Numbered from the stretch's first letter, positions 35,880 to 49,135 are shown. The stretch: 64,000 bases of DNA from Haliotis asinina (GCF_037392515.1 NC_090290.1:37268753-37332752); one strand, 5' to 3'. Notes: a model not told the origin generated them from the letters alone. Numbers and translations are program-made.

Positions 35880-37680
35880 GTCTAAAGTACGTGGGTAAGT
35901 CGGAGACCTGAAGACATGAACGGCAGTCAGATTATATTACAAACTACCTACACAGGAGCGTATGACGAGGCAGTAAGGATAGCATCGGATTCAGAGGTAA
36001 ACAGCTATTATCTGGAAGATACTCGTTTTGTCCCAGTGATGGTGGCACTAGCAACTTTGGCACCGTCCTTGGATCCATTGGTAAATATCGAACTGTTAAG
36101 GTTGAAGTTACTTCGCGATTGCAAGTACTCCTGCTGATAAATTAATTGGTTTGTTTAAGATTTTTTAAAACTTGTTTGGAAAGGACCTACTTCGAGTCTC
36201 ACCAGCTTCCAGGGAGAAGTTATGATTTCAAAATATATTTGCAGCCACAGTATGCTGTTAGATAGGTCATAGGCAAGATCAGAGGGATAGGAACGTGCTT
36301 TAGTAATAAGAAAATTAGAGAACTTGCATATTTGAGATAATTTAACGCGGGGCTGTTTTAAAGAAGGACGTTTGCTTCAACATTAGCGGTATTAACGTCC
36401 ACTGTTCGGAAGGGACACAGACATATTCTGTGTCTTTGGTGGTGGATTGTGTCCAGTTTCTTTGAACCTCTTTCACAGGCTCCACATGGATCCATAAGCT
36501 AATTTAAAACGAATCAGTGTAAGCGAAGGATGGTTGTTTGATCCCCTCCCCGCTTTAAATATGAGGCAACTTTTAACATATTTAAGGCCTTCAGGTATTT
36601 GGTCTTCAAATATTTGATATGTGTCTAAAGTCATATAAATTTCTTAAACTAATGTACATCCATGTTGTATCATAACCTTTTAAACCTTTTCCATGCCGAA
36701 AAGATTGATGAAGCATGCTGGTAATTTACAATGGATCTCATAATGACTGATTCTAGTTCAGCCATTGTACAACAGTACTCCTATTTTTGCGAAAACCTCA
36801 TTGAATGTTTGTAGTATAATAATTAGTTTCTAAAAAACAGGAGATTATTCATCGTTAATTCTGTGTTTAAAATTAAATACACTCGATTAACCTTGATTGG
36901 GGATGTAAGTGAAGTACAAGAAAAACGATATTATAAATGCACATCGTCATTTTGTAAACCCACTGATTGTTATATTAATTGAGCCAGAAAATTGAATATG
37001 CCTAATATTCCGCTCATGAATGAAACATCTGTTCATCGAAGCCATTTGCAATCATCACTTACTCGTGTGCACACAGAATGTTACGTAATAGTGTTTTGAA
37101 TTTTCCATCACCTTACGTCACGTGACTTATTATTTACTGACATCTAGGAAAGCAGACGGCGAGATGTGAGTAGGCTGGTGCTAACGGTATCCTTTTATAT
37201 TGACATTTTTTAACGTAAAAATTGGTATCCGTGATCGTGGGCTGTTCATCTCGGCGCTGGACAATTTGATTTAGAGTATTATGTTTAATCCAGAGATTCA
37301 TTAGATAAACATTTTGTCAGAGAGGCGTGACAATGGGTGCACTCTTTCATGACGTCATACAAGACTTGATCTACGGTAGATTTACAATAATTACCGCGAT
37401 CCACGAATCAAGGTTACCCACGAATTTAGGTTACGGTTCTGCAGATCTATAGTTAAATAGAACTGTATGATCCTGGCCAGGCTTAGGTACAGGGACAACG
37501 ATGACTTTCCCTATCAAGAGAAAAATGTCCAGTTAAGGGACATGTCCAAATATCATATAAACATACGTAAGAACGTTTTTAAAATATCAGTTGGGTATAT
37601 AATTTAGAAGGTGATATTGTGTATCATGAGCTCCCGTTGCTGTTATCATGGGCTTGTGCTAAAACTCAGAGAAGACTTCA
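35880..37680. other. Intergenic, no convincing gene
   Basis: A 73-codon frame at 35,916-36,137 is unrecognised and isolated. The rest is AT-rich sequence leading to the satellite. Confidence 0.55.
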
Positions 37681-40600
37681 CTGTCGTCTTCACCTTTATT
37701 AGAAATACATTGTAGTCTTCACCTTTATTAGAAATACATTGTAGTCTTCACCTTTATTAGAAATACACTGTAGTCTTCACCTTTATTAGAAATACACTGT
37801 AGTCTTCACCTTTATTAGAAATACACTGTAGTCTTCACCTTTATTAGAAATACACTGTAGTCTTCACCTTTGTTTGGAATACATTGTAGTCTTCACCTTT
37901 ATTAGAAATATACTGTAGTCTTCACCTTTATTAGAAATACATTGTAGTCTTCACCTTTATTAGAAATGCACTGTCGTCTTCACGTTTATTAGAAATACAT
38001 TGTAGTCGTCACCTTTATTAGAAATACATTGTAGTCTTCATCTTTATTAGAAATGCACTGTCGTCTTCACCTTTATTAGAAATACATTGTAGTCGTCACC
38101 TTTATTAGTAATACATTGTAGTCTTCACCATTATTAGAGATACACTGTCGTCTTCACCTTTATTAGAAATACATTGTAGTCGTCACTTTTATTAGAAATA
38201 CATTGTAGTCTTCACCTTTATTAGAAATACACTGTAGTCGTCACCTTTGTTTGGAATACATTGTAGTCTTCACCTTTATTAGAAATACATTGTAGTCTTC
38301 ACCTTTATTAGAAATGCACTGTAGTCGTCACCTTTATTAGAAATACATTGTAGTCTTCACTTTTATTAGAAATACATTGTAGTCTTCACCTTTATTAGAA
38401 ATATATTGTAGTCTTCACCTTTATTAGAAATACACTGTAGTCTTCACCTTTATTAGAAATACACTGTAGTCTTCACCTTTGTTTGGAATGCATTGTAGTC
38501 TTCACCTTTATTAGAAATACATTGTAGTCTTCACCTTTATTAGAAATACACTGTAGTCTTCACCTTTATTAGAAATACATTGTATTCTTCACCTTTATTA
38601 GAAATACACTGTAGTCTTCACCTTTGTTTGGAATGCATTGTAGTCTTCACCTTTATTAGAAATACATTGTAGTCTTCACCTTTATTAGAAATACACTGTA
38701 GTCTTCACCTTTATTAGAAATACATTGTATTCTTCACCTTTATTAGAAATACACTGTAGTCTTCACCTTTGTTTGGAATGCATTGTAGTCTTCACCTTTA
38801 TTAGAAATACACTGTAGTCTTCACCTTTATTAGAAATACATTGTAGTCTTCACCTTTATTAGAAATACATTGTAGTCTTCACCTTTATTAGAAATACACT
38901 GTAGTCTTCATCTTTGTTAAAAATACACTGTAGTCTTCACCTTTATTAGAAATACATTGTAGTCTTCACCTTTATTAGAAATACATTGTAGTCTTCATCT
39001 TTGTTAGAAATACACTGTAGTCTTCACCTTTATTAGAAATACATTGTAGTCGTCACCTTTATTAGAAATACATTGTAGTCTTCATCTTTGTTAGAAATAC
39101 ACTGTAGTCTTCACCTTTATTAGAAATACATTGTAGTCTTCATCTTTATTAGAAATACATTGTATTCTTCATCTTTATTAGAAATACATTGTAGTCTTCA
39201 TCTTTATTAGAAATACACTGTAGTCTTCACCTTTATTAGAAATACATTGTAGTCTTCACCTTTATTAGAAATACATTGTAGTCTTCATCTTTATTAGAAA
39301 TACATTGTATTCTTCATCTTTATTAGAAATACATTGTATTCTTCATCTTTATTAGAAATACATTGTAGTCTTCACCTTTATTAGAAATACACTGTAGTCT
39401 TCACCTTTATTAGAAATACATTGTAGTCTTCACCTTTATTAGAAATACATTGTAGTCTTCACCTTTATTAGAAATACACTGTAGTCTTCACCTTTATTAG
39501 AAATACATTGTAGTCTTCACCTTTATTAGAAATACACTGTAGTCTTCACCTTTATTAGAAATACACTGTAGTCTTCACCTTTATTAGAAATACATTGTAG
39601 TCGTCACCTTTATTAGAAATACATTGTAGTCTTCACCTTTATTAGAAATACATTGTAGTCTTCACCTTTATTAGAAATACATTGTAGTCTTCACCTTTAT
39701 TAGAAATACACTGTAGTCTTCACCTTTATTAGAAATATATTGTAGTCGTCACCTTTATTAGAAATACATTGTAGTCTTCATCTTTATTAGAAATACATTG
39801 TAGTCTTCACCTTTATTAGAAATACATTGTAGTCTTCACCTTTATTAGAAATACATTGTAGTCTTCACCTTTATTAGAAATACATTGTATTCTTCACCTT
39901 TATTAGAAATACATTGTATTCTTCATCTTTATTAGAAATACATTGTAGTCTTCACCTTTATTAGAAATACATTGTAGTCTTCACCTTTATTAGAAATACA
40001 TTGTAGTCTTCACCTTTATTAGAAATACATTGTAGTCTTCACCTTTATTAGAAATACATTGTATTCTTCACCTTTATTAGAAATACATTGTATTCTTCAT
40101 CTTTATTAGAAATACATTGTAGTCTTCACCTTTATTAGAAATACATTGTAGTCTTCACCTTTATTAGAAATACATTGTATTCTTCATCTTTATTAGAAAT
40201 ACATTGTATTCTTCACCTTTATTAGAAATACATTGTAGTCTTCACCTTTATTAGAAATACATTGTAGTCGTCACCTTTATTAGAAATACATTGTATTCTT
40301 CATCTTTATTAGAAATACACTGTAGTCTTCACCTTTATTAGAAATACATTGTAGTCTTCACCTTTATTAGAAATACATTGTAGTCTTCACCTTTATTAGA
40401 AATACATTGTAGTCTTCACCTTTATTAGAAATACACTGTAGTCTTCACCTTTATTAGAAATACATTGTATTCTTCATCTTTATTAGAAATACACTGTAGT
40501 CTTCACCTTTATTAGAAATACATTGTAGTCTTCACCTTTATTAGAAATACATTGTAGTCTTCACCTTTATTAGAAATATATTGTAGTCGTCACCTTTATT

Positions 40601-42206
40601 AGAAATACATTGTAGTCGTCACCTTTATTAGAAATACATTGTATTCTTCATCTTTATTAGAAATACACTGTAGTCTTCACCTTTATTAGAAATACATTGT
40701 AGTCTTCACCTTTATTAGAAATACATTGTAGTCTTCACCTTTATTAGAAATACATTGTAGTCGTCACTTTTATTAGAAATACATTGTATTCTTCATCTTT
40801 ATTAGAAATACACTGTAGTCTTCACCTTTATTAGAAATACATTGTAGTCTTCACCTTTATTAGAAATACACTGTAGTCTTCACCTTTATTAGAAATACAC
40901 TGTAGTCTTCACCTTTATTAGAAATACATTGTAGTCTTCACCTTTATTAGAAATACATTGTAGTCTTCACCTTTATTAGAAATACATTGTATTCTTCATC
41001 TTTATTAGAAATACACTGTAGTCTTCACCTTTATTAGAAATACATTGTAGTCTTCACCTTTATTAGAAATACATTGTAGTCTTCACCTTTATTAGAAATA
41101 CATTGTAGTCTTCATCTTTATTAGAAATATATTGTAGTCGTCACCTTTATTAGAAATACACTGTAGTCTTCATCTTTATTAGAAATACATTGTATTCTTC
41201 ATCTTTATTAGAAATACATTGTAGTCTTCACCTTTATTAGAAATACACTGTAGTCTTCACCTTTATTAGAAATACATTGTAGTCTTCATCTTTATTAGAA
41301 ATACATTGTAGTCTTCATCTTTATTAGAAATACACTGTAGTCTTCACCTTTATTAGAAATACACTGTAGTCTTCACCTTTATTAGAAATACATTGTAGTC
41401 TTCACCTTTATTAGAAATACACTGTAGTCTTCACCTTTATTAGAAATACATTGTAGTCTTCACCTTTATTAGAAATACACTGTAGTCTTCACCTTTATTA
41501 GAAATACATTGTAGTCTTCACCTTTATTAGAAATACATTGTTTTCTTCATCTTTATTAGAAATACACTGTAGTCTTCACCTTTATTAGAAATACATTGTA
41601 GTCGTCACCTTTATTAGAAATACATTGTAGTCGTCACCTTTATTAGAAATACATTGTAGTCTTCATCTTTATTAGAAATACATTGTAGTCTTCATCTTTA
41701 TTAGAAATACACTGTAGTCTTCACCTTTATTAGAAATACACTGTAGTCTTCACCTTTATTAGAAATACATTGTAGTCTTCACCTTTATTAGAAATACATT
41801 GTTTTCTTCATCTTTATTAGAAATACACTGTAGTCTTCACCTTTATTAGAAATACATTGTAGTCGTCACCTTTATTAGAAATACATTGTAGTCGTCACCT
41901 TTATTAGAAATACATTGTAGTCTTCATCTTTGTTAGAAATACATTGTAGTCGTCACCTTTATTAGAAATACATTGTAGTCTTCATCTTTGTTAGAAATAC
42001 ACTGTAGTCTTCACCTTTATTAGAAATACATTGTAGTCTTCATCTTTGTTAGAAATACATTGTAGTCGTCACCTTTATTAGAAATATATTGTAGTCTTCA
42101 CCTTTATTTGAAATACACTGTAGTCGTCACCTTTATTAGAAATGCACTGTAGTCTTCTTCTTTATTTGAAATACATTGTAACCTTCATCTTTAATAGAAA
42201 TACATT
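37681..42206. repeat. 29-bp satellite, about 156 copies, 4.5 kb
   Basis: Unit AGTCTTCACCTTTATTAGAA + ATACATTGT. Variants include CACTGT, GTCGTC, GTATTC, CATCTTT and TTTGTTTGGAATGC. The last appears at 38,481, 38,626 and 38,771, exactly 145 bases (five units) apart, showing a local higher-order repeat. Stops in all frames exclude coding. The edges decay into degenerate units. Confidence 0.97.
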
Positions 42207-42484
42207 TTTCATCTTTCCTTGATGATTTTTTAAATTTCTGAAATTGTAATAAGAATGCACTGCTAAACTTTTACCCAACTTATTTGCAATGTATGATGTA
42301 TCCGTTAATAAAATTATATTGTGGCCATCTTAGAGATGATGAACACAGGCAGACAGAGATTAAAATGAAATCATTTTGATTACCGACTTGGATAGGGGAT
42401 AATTATTTACAAACGATAACAAAGTTTGGACGTTAGATCCTTTTTATAGGCTCTTGGTTGGTGGGTAACAATTATTTTATAAAC

Positions 42485-42785
42485 GACAATCTCCCACTGG
42501 GGTTTATGTAGAATTACACAACAATTCCTATAAAATGTTCAAATAACGCTAGCGCTTACCCTTAGCAAGTTAATCAGTGATCGATACAGAGAACACATAC
42601 ACACAGGTGCTGACAGCACGTACCCACACTTAGCGTCAGGCATCACCTGCATCAATCGCTGAGTTGGACATAATTATTCAACTGCATTGGATATGCATTA
42701 ATGGCAGGTAGCTCAAAGGTACGATGTCAAATGTGATTACGATATTTGCATTTTCATAAATATACATTTACCTAATTAACCCATT
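42485..42785. repeat. Second copy of the gene 2 upstream segment
   Basis: Diverged but colinear match to 32,190-32,520, lying just beyond the 29-bp satellite. No exon 1 follows it in the - direction, because that position is occupied by the satellite. Confidence 0.7.
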
Positions 42786-43286
42786 TAGCTATTCGTCGAA
42801 ATTAGAGGTTAGGTATTTTTTCTTGGTCCCAATATGAACTATTTAAGCTCGGTAGAATGTATTTATATATTTCGTTATTCAATCAGAAGAAAATGAAATG
42901 AAATGGTTTGAATTTTTTCCTTACTCAGCTTTCCTCCAAAATACCTAATACGATGGATAAAACCTTTATCAGCATCCAGCAGCTGGAACAAGCTCTACAG
43001 CCGATCTGGCACTCACCAGTTCAACCTTGAGTAATGAATTTGAATGGCTGGGCCAAGATGACCTATGTGGGAGTGATCACTTCTCCACCAATCTTAACAA
43101 TTTCAAACCTGGGGGTGATCGTCTTTTTTCAAGAAGGAACTTTACCAAAGCTGATCGGCCATTATACCATCGTATATAAGATTCTGTGTATTGAATATTG
43201 AAGGATTCTATCGGATGTACTGAACAACATTGTTATAACTAGTCCTCTGCAAATCCACATATTCGTAAGAAATGGTTCAATAATGA

Positions 43287-43355
43287 ATGCTAATGCATAT
43301 TTACAGACCACATACCTGGAATATTGTTGAGTGCGGCGTAAAACTAAACTCACTC
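43287..43355 (+). mobile_element. SINE family A tail fragment
   Basis: Only the last 70 bases (from TTTACAGACC to ACTCACTC) remain. Its end abuts the third-copy SLC17 exon remnant. Confidence 0.85.
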
Positions 43356-43511
43356 GTACGGTTCTTCTTCGTCATCGTTAGGAGAAAAGGTTCAATACAT
43401 TCACCACACTGTCTTTAGTGAATCATTTGAATGACTGACACTTGATGAAACGAACCCAGATTGGAAGAAGAGTTTTGATTGTTATGGAAAATGTGTGTAT
43501 CGTACTGAGAA

Positions 43512-43735
43512 GGAGTAATATCACACTGATAATGAGTAATATCACACTGATAACGAGTAATATCACACTGATAATGAGTGATATCACACTGATAACGAGT
43601 AATATCACACTGATAATGAGTAATATCACACTGATAACGAGTAATATCACACTGATAATGAGTGATATCACACTGATAACAACTAAGATCATACTGATAA
43701 CAACTAATATCATACTGATAACAACTGATGAAAAG
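43512..43735. repeat. 21-bp tandem array within the third-copy intron
   Basis: Eleven or so units TAATATCACACTGATAATGA + G, alternating AATGAG and AACGAG (42-bp dimers). Open on both strands for about 110 codons because the period is a multiple of three; not considered coding. Confidence 0.93.
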
Positions 43736-43771
43736 CGTATTGTTCATAATGCACGACTTGCACTGACAACA

Positions 43772-43915
43772 TGACGTTGCCTGAAAACATGACGTTGCCT
43801 GAAAACATGACGTTCACTGAAAACAGGACCTTCACTGAAAACGGCATTCACTGAAAACATGACATTCACTGAAAAAGGCATTCACTGAAAACATGACATT
43901 CACTGACAGTCAGTT
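43772..43915. repeat. Short tandem repeats GAAAACATGACxTTCACT
   Basis: About eight degenerate units of 17-19 bases (CTGAAAACATGACGTTGC and related forms). Confidence 0.85.
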
Positions 43916-44337
43916 GCTGCAGGTCCTCAGACTGCATGTCTGCCGATTCCATCTGTTGTCAATAAACTGGTCAACAGAGCATTCAAGTTATCATTGCTAA
44001 ACAATAGTATCAAACTATGTATGTTCTGCCTCATGGACACTTGGCATCTTCCAGATGTTACTGCAGTAATTACCAATATCCATTATTGTTGATAATCCAT
44101 TTCATGCATGCCATCATGTTAGTTTTTCATCCCCTATTTGACGAATATACTATTTGACGAAATTTAAGCCCAAATATGAACTTGTTACGAAATATACCAA
44201 ATTCGTGTAAAATGATGAAATGGCCTCTGTCTGATTTCTACACCAGTTCGTGATTGATCGTTCAGTTGTTGTCTACTTAAATTTATTTTTAAAGAATGAT
44301 AGACATGAAGGATTAATGGTCAGACGTATGTGAACAA

Positions 44338-44494
44338 TGAGTGAATGAGTTTAGTTTTACGCCGCACTCAACAATATTTCAGCTATATGGCGGCGGTCTA
44401 TGAATAATTGAGTCTGGACCAGACAATCCAGTGATCAATAGCATGAGCATCGATCTGAGCAACTGGAACAGATGACATGTGTCAACCAATCACT
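44338..44494 (-). mobile_element. SINE family A copy, truncated by the 17-bp array
   Basis: Good match from the tail up to GACATGTGTCAACCAA, where the 17-bp array starts; the head is missing. Confidence 0.88.
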
Positions 44495-44928
44495 GTGGTA
44501 TAACAATCACTGTGGTATACCAATCACCCTGGTATACCAATCACCTTGGTATACCAATCGCCGTGGTATAACAATCACTGTGGTATAACAATCACCATGA
44601 TATACCAATCACCCTGGTATAACAATCACCTTCGTATACCAATCACTGTGGTATAACAATCACTGTGGTATACCAATCACCCTGGTATACCAATCACCTT
44701 GGTATACCAATCACCGTGGTATAACAATCACTGTGGTATAACAATCACCATGATATACCAATCACCCTGGTATAACAATCACCTTCGTATACCAATCACC
44801 GTGGTATAACAATCACTGTGGTATACCAATCACCATGGTATACCAATCACCGTGGTATAACAATCACCTTGGTACACCAATCACCGTGGTATAACAATCA
44901 CTGTGGTATAACAATCACCAAACACACG
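44488..44928. repeat. 17-bp tandem array, about 26 copies
   Basis: Unit ACCAATCACCGTGGTAT and variants (TAACAATCACTGTGG). Starts exactly inside a truncated SINE whose sequence GTCAACCAATCAC may have seeded the array. A longer pattern repeats about every 170-190 bases. Confidence 0.93.
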
Positions 44929-44989
44929 ACACTGATTAGATTTCACCTTGGTCTAACTATGGTGAGACCTCAAAGAAAGTTAAACGATC

Positions 44990-45640
44990 AACGCTGAAAT
45001 AAGGTCTTTATTAAAATACAAACATTCACCACAAAGAAATATTGGCAAACCTACAACAACAGTCATTAGAAAATCAGAAAATAATATCGTTCAAATTAGC
45101 ACGTACAAATTATAGAAAACAGTAACTCGAGACACTCACCGACAGGTGGACAGCAGAAATAAATATCCAAAGCCTAACAAAGTGATGCCATCGGTAAGAT
45201 TGGAATAATGCAATTATATGTTACATGATACCACGTAATAGTAGGAGATAAACGTTAGTCAACAGGAACTACGTTATTGATTCATGCACGTGAGCATCAA
45301 TAAAATTCACTTGTGCGTTCATGCATCCATACGTTAACAGGCTGTTGGGTGACTTCACAAACCCTCACGTGTAATATGTTACATAGTGTCTGGTCTGCCA
45401 CAAACAAAATATGTAACTGTTATGATATATTAAAATTGGGTGATGAAGCCCATGGGTACCGTCGGTGTGTTAAGTCTCAAAATCCAGGGGAAATATTCCC
45501 ATATAGCGATATTTTTATGTAACAGACTAGGATTCTCCTACGCCATCTGTACTATCTCCTTGCAGATAATTATGATGTTTTGAACATTTGCTTTCAACAC
45601 TTTTGACAAGAATCCGAAAGTTTTCTTCAGTGCTCAGGGC
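44990..45640. other. Intergenic, nothing recognised
   Basis: No exon, RNA gene or named repeat is apparent to me between the 17-bp array and the inverted repeat at 45,645. Confidence 0.55.
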
Positions 45641-45644
45641 TACT

Positions 45645-46442
45645 GCAGGCCACATGAGTACCTCCCTCGCTTTCGTTCGAAAAATATTTTTCATGTCAAA
45701 ATAAAACATCGCCACCACCATAAGTACACTCCCATTTCGTCACTTGGTTTCAACCAGATTTCCTGCCCCATATTGAATAGCCATGCACGTGAAGTATATT
45801 TTATTCAACATTTTAAGCACCACTCATGGTATTCAGATCGTTCTTCCACTCCATTACCCCTTGCAAAAGCAAAAATTAAAATAAGAAATACGTACCATAT
45901 TGCCTAATTTTACCATGAACCAGTTGGAGTTTATTTTTATTACCTGTCGTCGTTATTGTTAGAGCTTTCGTAACATACACTCTATATAAAAACGTTTCTG
46001 GCATAGCGGGCGAATGAAACAGGGGAGGTAACTCCGGAAGTATTCCATATGGCGGACACGTAATTTAACAAGCATACACTTCTGTTCCTTCACTCCGTTG
46101 AACTGGAAGCTGACCGGAACCGGAATGGAGTCGAAGAACGATCTGATATACCGGGAGTTCAGCCTGGTTCCCTGGATCTGTTACGCCTGCACTAACACCC
46201 CGGACTGAAGTGAGCGAGTTTCAGGGCAGGCGCAACAGCCCCAGGGAACCAGGCTGCCACGAGTTGCACTTAAAATGTTAATTATAATATATTTCATGTG
46301 ATTAATGACTGGGGTTGGAACGTGAGGTTGGAAATCTGAGAACACTACCCAGTGAAGAAATGGGTCAGTACCTATGATGGTGGCAATATTTTGTTTTGAC
46401 ATGAAAAATATTCTAACCGAAACGAGGGACGCACGTTGCCAG
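45645..46442. mobile_element. Long inverted-repeat pair
   Basis: Segments 45,645-45,850 and 46,262-46,442 are diverged reverse complements; shared blocks are AATATTTTTCATGTCAAAA and AACATTTTAAG. The spacer of about 410 bases holds a second small palindrome at 46,162-46,256 (CAGCCTGGTTCCCTGG ... CCAGGGAACCAGGCTG). Either one decayed fold-back element or two nested MITEs. Confidence 0.7.
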
Positions 46443-49135
46443 CCTTTGCTCGCTTCGTTCGCTTCCATGAAAAATGGTCAGTTTCTTTATGCTGCACAAC
46501 TCCATTACAGTACATGGATAATGATACAGCTTTTGCCATCTTGAAAAATGATTGAATCTTGAAGACCCGGGAAATTTCCAGGACACACTGTCCACAAATT
46601 GTTCATAACAACTGCTTAATACATCTGGACGTTTGAACGATTGACAACAGGTATGCAACAATGTCTATATCTGGTGTCTTGTGAGGACCTACGCTGATCT
46701 CAATGCATATGTCAGTTCTAGTATGGTGGGGAGGCCTTGTATACGTTTTAGGGCAAAACGTTGTGCTCGTTCCGGCGCAGTCATCTCATGTCTGGCGATA
46801 CTGGTCCACAATTCACAACCGAATACTGCTCTCGGTATAGCAACTGATCGCAGTACCTTAGACGATGTTATTGGATTTAGCCCATGTGGGTGACAACCTG
46901 ATCTGGAAAGTGTCATTGTGGTCGATTTCAGTTTGGAACAGCTCTGTAGTGTTCTCTCCCAGGAGTTGAATTCGGAGTTCTTGATGATCCCAACGTGCTT
47001 ATTTTTTTACACTGCTGGAACTCATTCCTTGTATAGAAGAATCGGTGACATCAGCCTGTCCTGTCTGCTGGACCGTACAACTTGGGATTTTGTTGGAGAG
47101 AAGGTGAATCTCCATGTTGAACTGTATTCTTGACAGATGGGGATCATGTCCCGTAAATTTGCGTTCACCGTGCATACTAGTGCTATGTTGTCCGCCTGTG
47201 TTGGTGCTGCAACATGAAGGTCAAGAAACATTGCACCCTTCTCACTTTGAATGAGGTGTTTTAGTAGACCATCTATGTAGGGCAGGTATAGTTTTGAGGA
47301 CAGAACACTTCAGTGTCTCACATCTGCATGGTGGGAACCAGTATGATAGTTTGTTGTTGGCTGTAACACAACTTGTCATGGATTTATTCATACTGTCAAT
47401 GGCTAACCATATAGCGTTGTGTATGCCAAGAGAGTACAGCTTATGGAGATTATTTGCATGCCACGTGGTGTCAAATGCTTTAGAGCTGTCGAAGAAGCAG
47501 ACGTGAACATTATCTGATCTCTCAAGGCAATAATCAACAGTGAGTGACAAAGGACGTATGGCACGAAGACAGTCCTCTCTGGAACCCATACTGTTGATTG
47601 GACGGGAATAATGTAGAATCTGCAAATTCCGGAATCCTCTTACTTAGGAAACCTTGAATGTCACAGGAAGCAGCGTGACAGCATAGTTAGAGTCTGATTG
47701 GAGTTTCGATTTTTGGCCGCTTTTATATATGGGAATGATGAGACCCTTGGACCACTCTCTTGGAATGTGTCCGGACACCATGAGGGCGTTGAACAGCTCA
47801 TCTAAGGCTACGTACAGGTAGAATACACCATATTTCAGATGCTCATGACTTACACCATCTATTCCTGCTGCTTTGTTGCTCTTGATGCGTTTACATAAGG
47901 GTAGTTTCTTTTGTAGATGCGGTTATTTCACTTATGCCAGATTCTAGCGACTTCTCAGTTGTTCTATTTTTCACTCTATGTCTCTCGTACGTTTGTCGTC
48001 AAATTGTTCCTCTTGGTCCTTACACACACTCTTCAGATGATGTGCCATTGCACTGCAGATAGGGTGCGGATCACATATCCTTTCACCTTTTACATCCAGG
48101 TATGGAATTTGTCGTTTCTTTCCTTGGCACAAGAACAAGGACCAGTAACGTTTCTGGTCTATATTACATGCGTCATCTCGGCCTTTGAAGTAATCTTATC
48201 CATAGCGTGAAGCCTATTCTCTCATACTTTGTTTAAAAACGTCCTTTGCTGCCTTGTAGAGCTTGAATGTGTCCCCTTGACCCGACCGCATCCACCCATT
48301 CAAGTCTCCTTTTTGTTATAAATTTGTGATTACCTTTGACGGCACCCTTCCAGAAGGGCTTAAGAGACCTCCGAAATTATTTCTTAGGGATGCACAGTTC
48401 GCTTGCGTTGAGCAGAGATTCTATAACACTACGGTACGACCATTGTTTCTTGATCCCAAGCTTTGATCTTTAAGTTCAGTGGCCACAGGGTGTTGTTTAC
48501 TGCATAAGTATGGTCTGGTATGGAGCCATTCTACACTGCTTTATTCCAGCAATACCTTTCATAAATATGATTCCCTTCTGTCTCTGTAGAATGCAGATTT
48601 AGCTTTAGATAACATGAGATAGGATTGAGATCTGACACATTCAGTGGGTTATCATCTCTGACTTTAGCGTTAGTTACAAGGTTCCTCAGGTCTTAGCGTG
48701 AGTTACAAAGTTCTTCAGGTACTAAAATAAGGTCAAGTGCCACCACTGACCCTCCATTATATGCCATGAATGTGAATGAAGGCGCTCTGCGGTTGGATTC
48801 AATGATCATTGACTTTAACCCCAGGTCCAGAGCACAGTTACTGAGAAGACTATTTCTGCTGTTTAGGAATGATTCGTATCGTAGTCCAACGATAGCTCCG
48901 TTAAAATCTCCCATCATTATTACATTACCTCTCATCTAATATGTGTTATTAATAGTTCTGATCATGGTGACAGATTCATAGAATTAGATAGATTTATGAG
49001 ATCATTAGATCTGTTTGACGGAGGCAAATATACAGAGAATATGAAGAGGGGGCTATGTCTGAGTGTTAGGAGAGTTCCTAAAGCATAGATTGTATTCGCT
49101 CAGTTGATGGTCAGAAATTGCACATATGTTCATTA
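46440..49135 (-). pseudogene. Decayed non-LTR retrotransposon (endonuclease + reverse transcriptase)
   Basis: Reading the - strand from 49,135 downward: NICAISDHQLSEYNLCFRNS (start of an APE endonuclease, E/D-H-x-L-xxxN form), then MMGDFNGAI and VALDLILVPE (endonuclease GDFN and D..L motifs, 48,935-48,693), LKPFWKG linker (about 48,360), VCFFDSSKAFDTTWHANNL (RT domain, 47,500-47,440), QADNIALVC (decayed Y-x-DD core, about 47,185), then LRSVAIPRAVFGCELW and APERAQRFALKRIQGLP (post-RT region, 46,860-46,750). Multiple stops and frameshifts rule out activity. The clade cannot be fixed by eye; the domain order fits CR1/Jockey-type LINEs. Confidence 0.88.

Larger units (their letters stand above)
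43356..44140 (-). pseudogene. Remnant of a third SLC17 copy: start of exon 2 plus part of intron 1
   Basis: On the - strand 43386-43356 reads an acidic stretch (NDDEEEPYE) matching the start of gene 2 exon 2 (SSDDEDEPYN; 29770-29740). It is cut off by the (CTCA) end of a SINE at 43355. Colinear pieces upstream in the same direction also match gene 2 intron 1: 43455-43530 resembles 30395-30470, and 44005-44135 resembles 30585-30700 (shared TGTTCTGCCTCAT and GCATACCATCATG-like blocks). No later exons follow, so this is a truncated duplicate. Confidence 0.68.

Noticed and set aside
35916-36137. 73-codon frame MNGSQIILQTTYTGAYDEAV...
   Set aside because: No recognised family, no flanking exons; contains a possible GT donor but nothing to join.
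37681-42206. CRISPR-like array of 29-bp repeats
   Set aside because: Units are directly adjacent without spacers in a eukaryotic context; it is a satellite.
43415-43774. Overlapping 96-110-codon repeat frames on both strands
   Set aside because: Created by the 21-bp array, a multiple of three.
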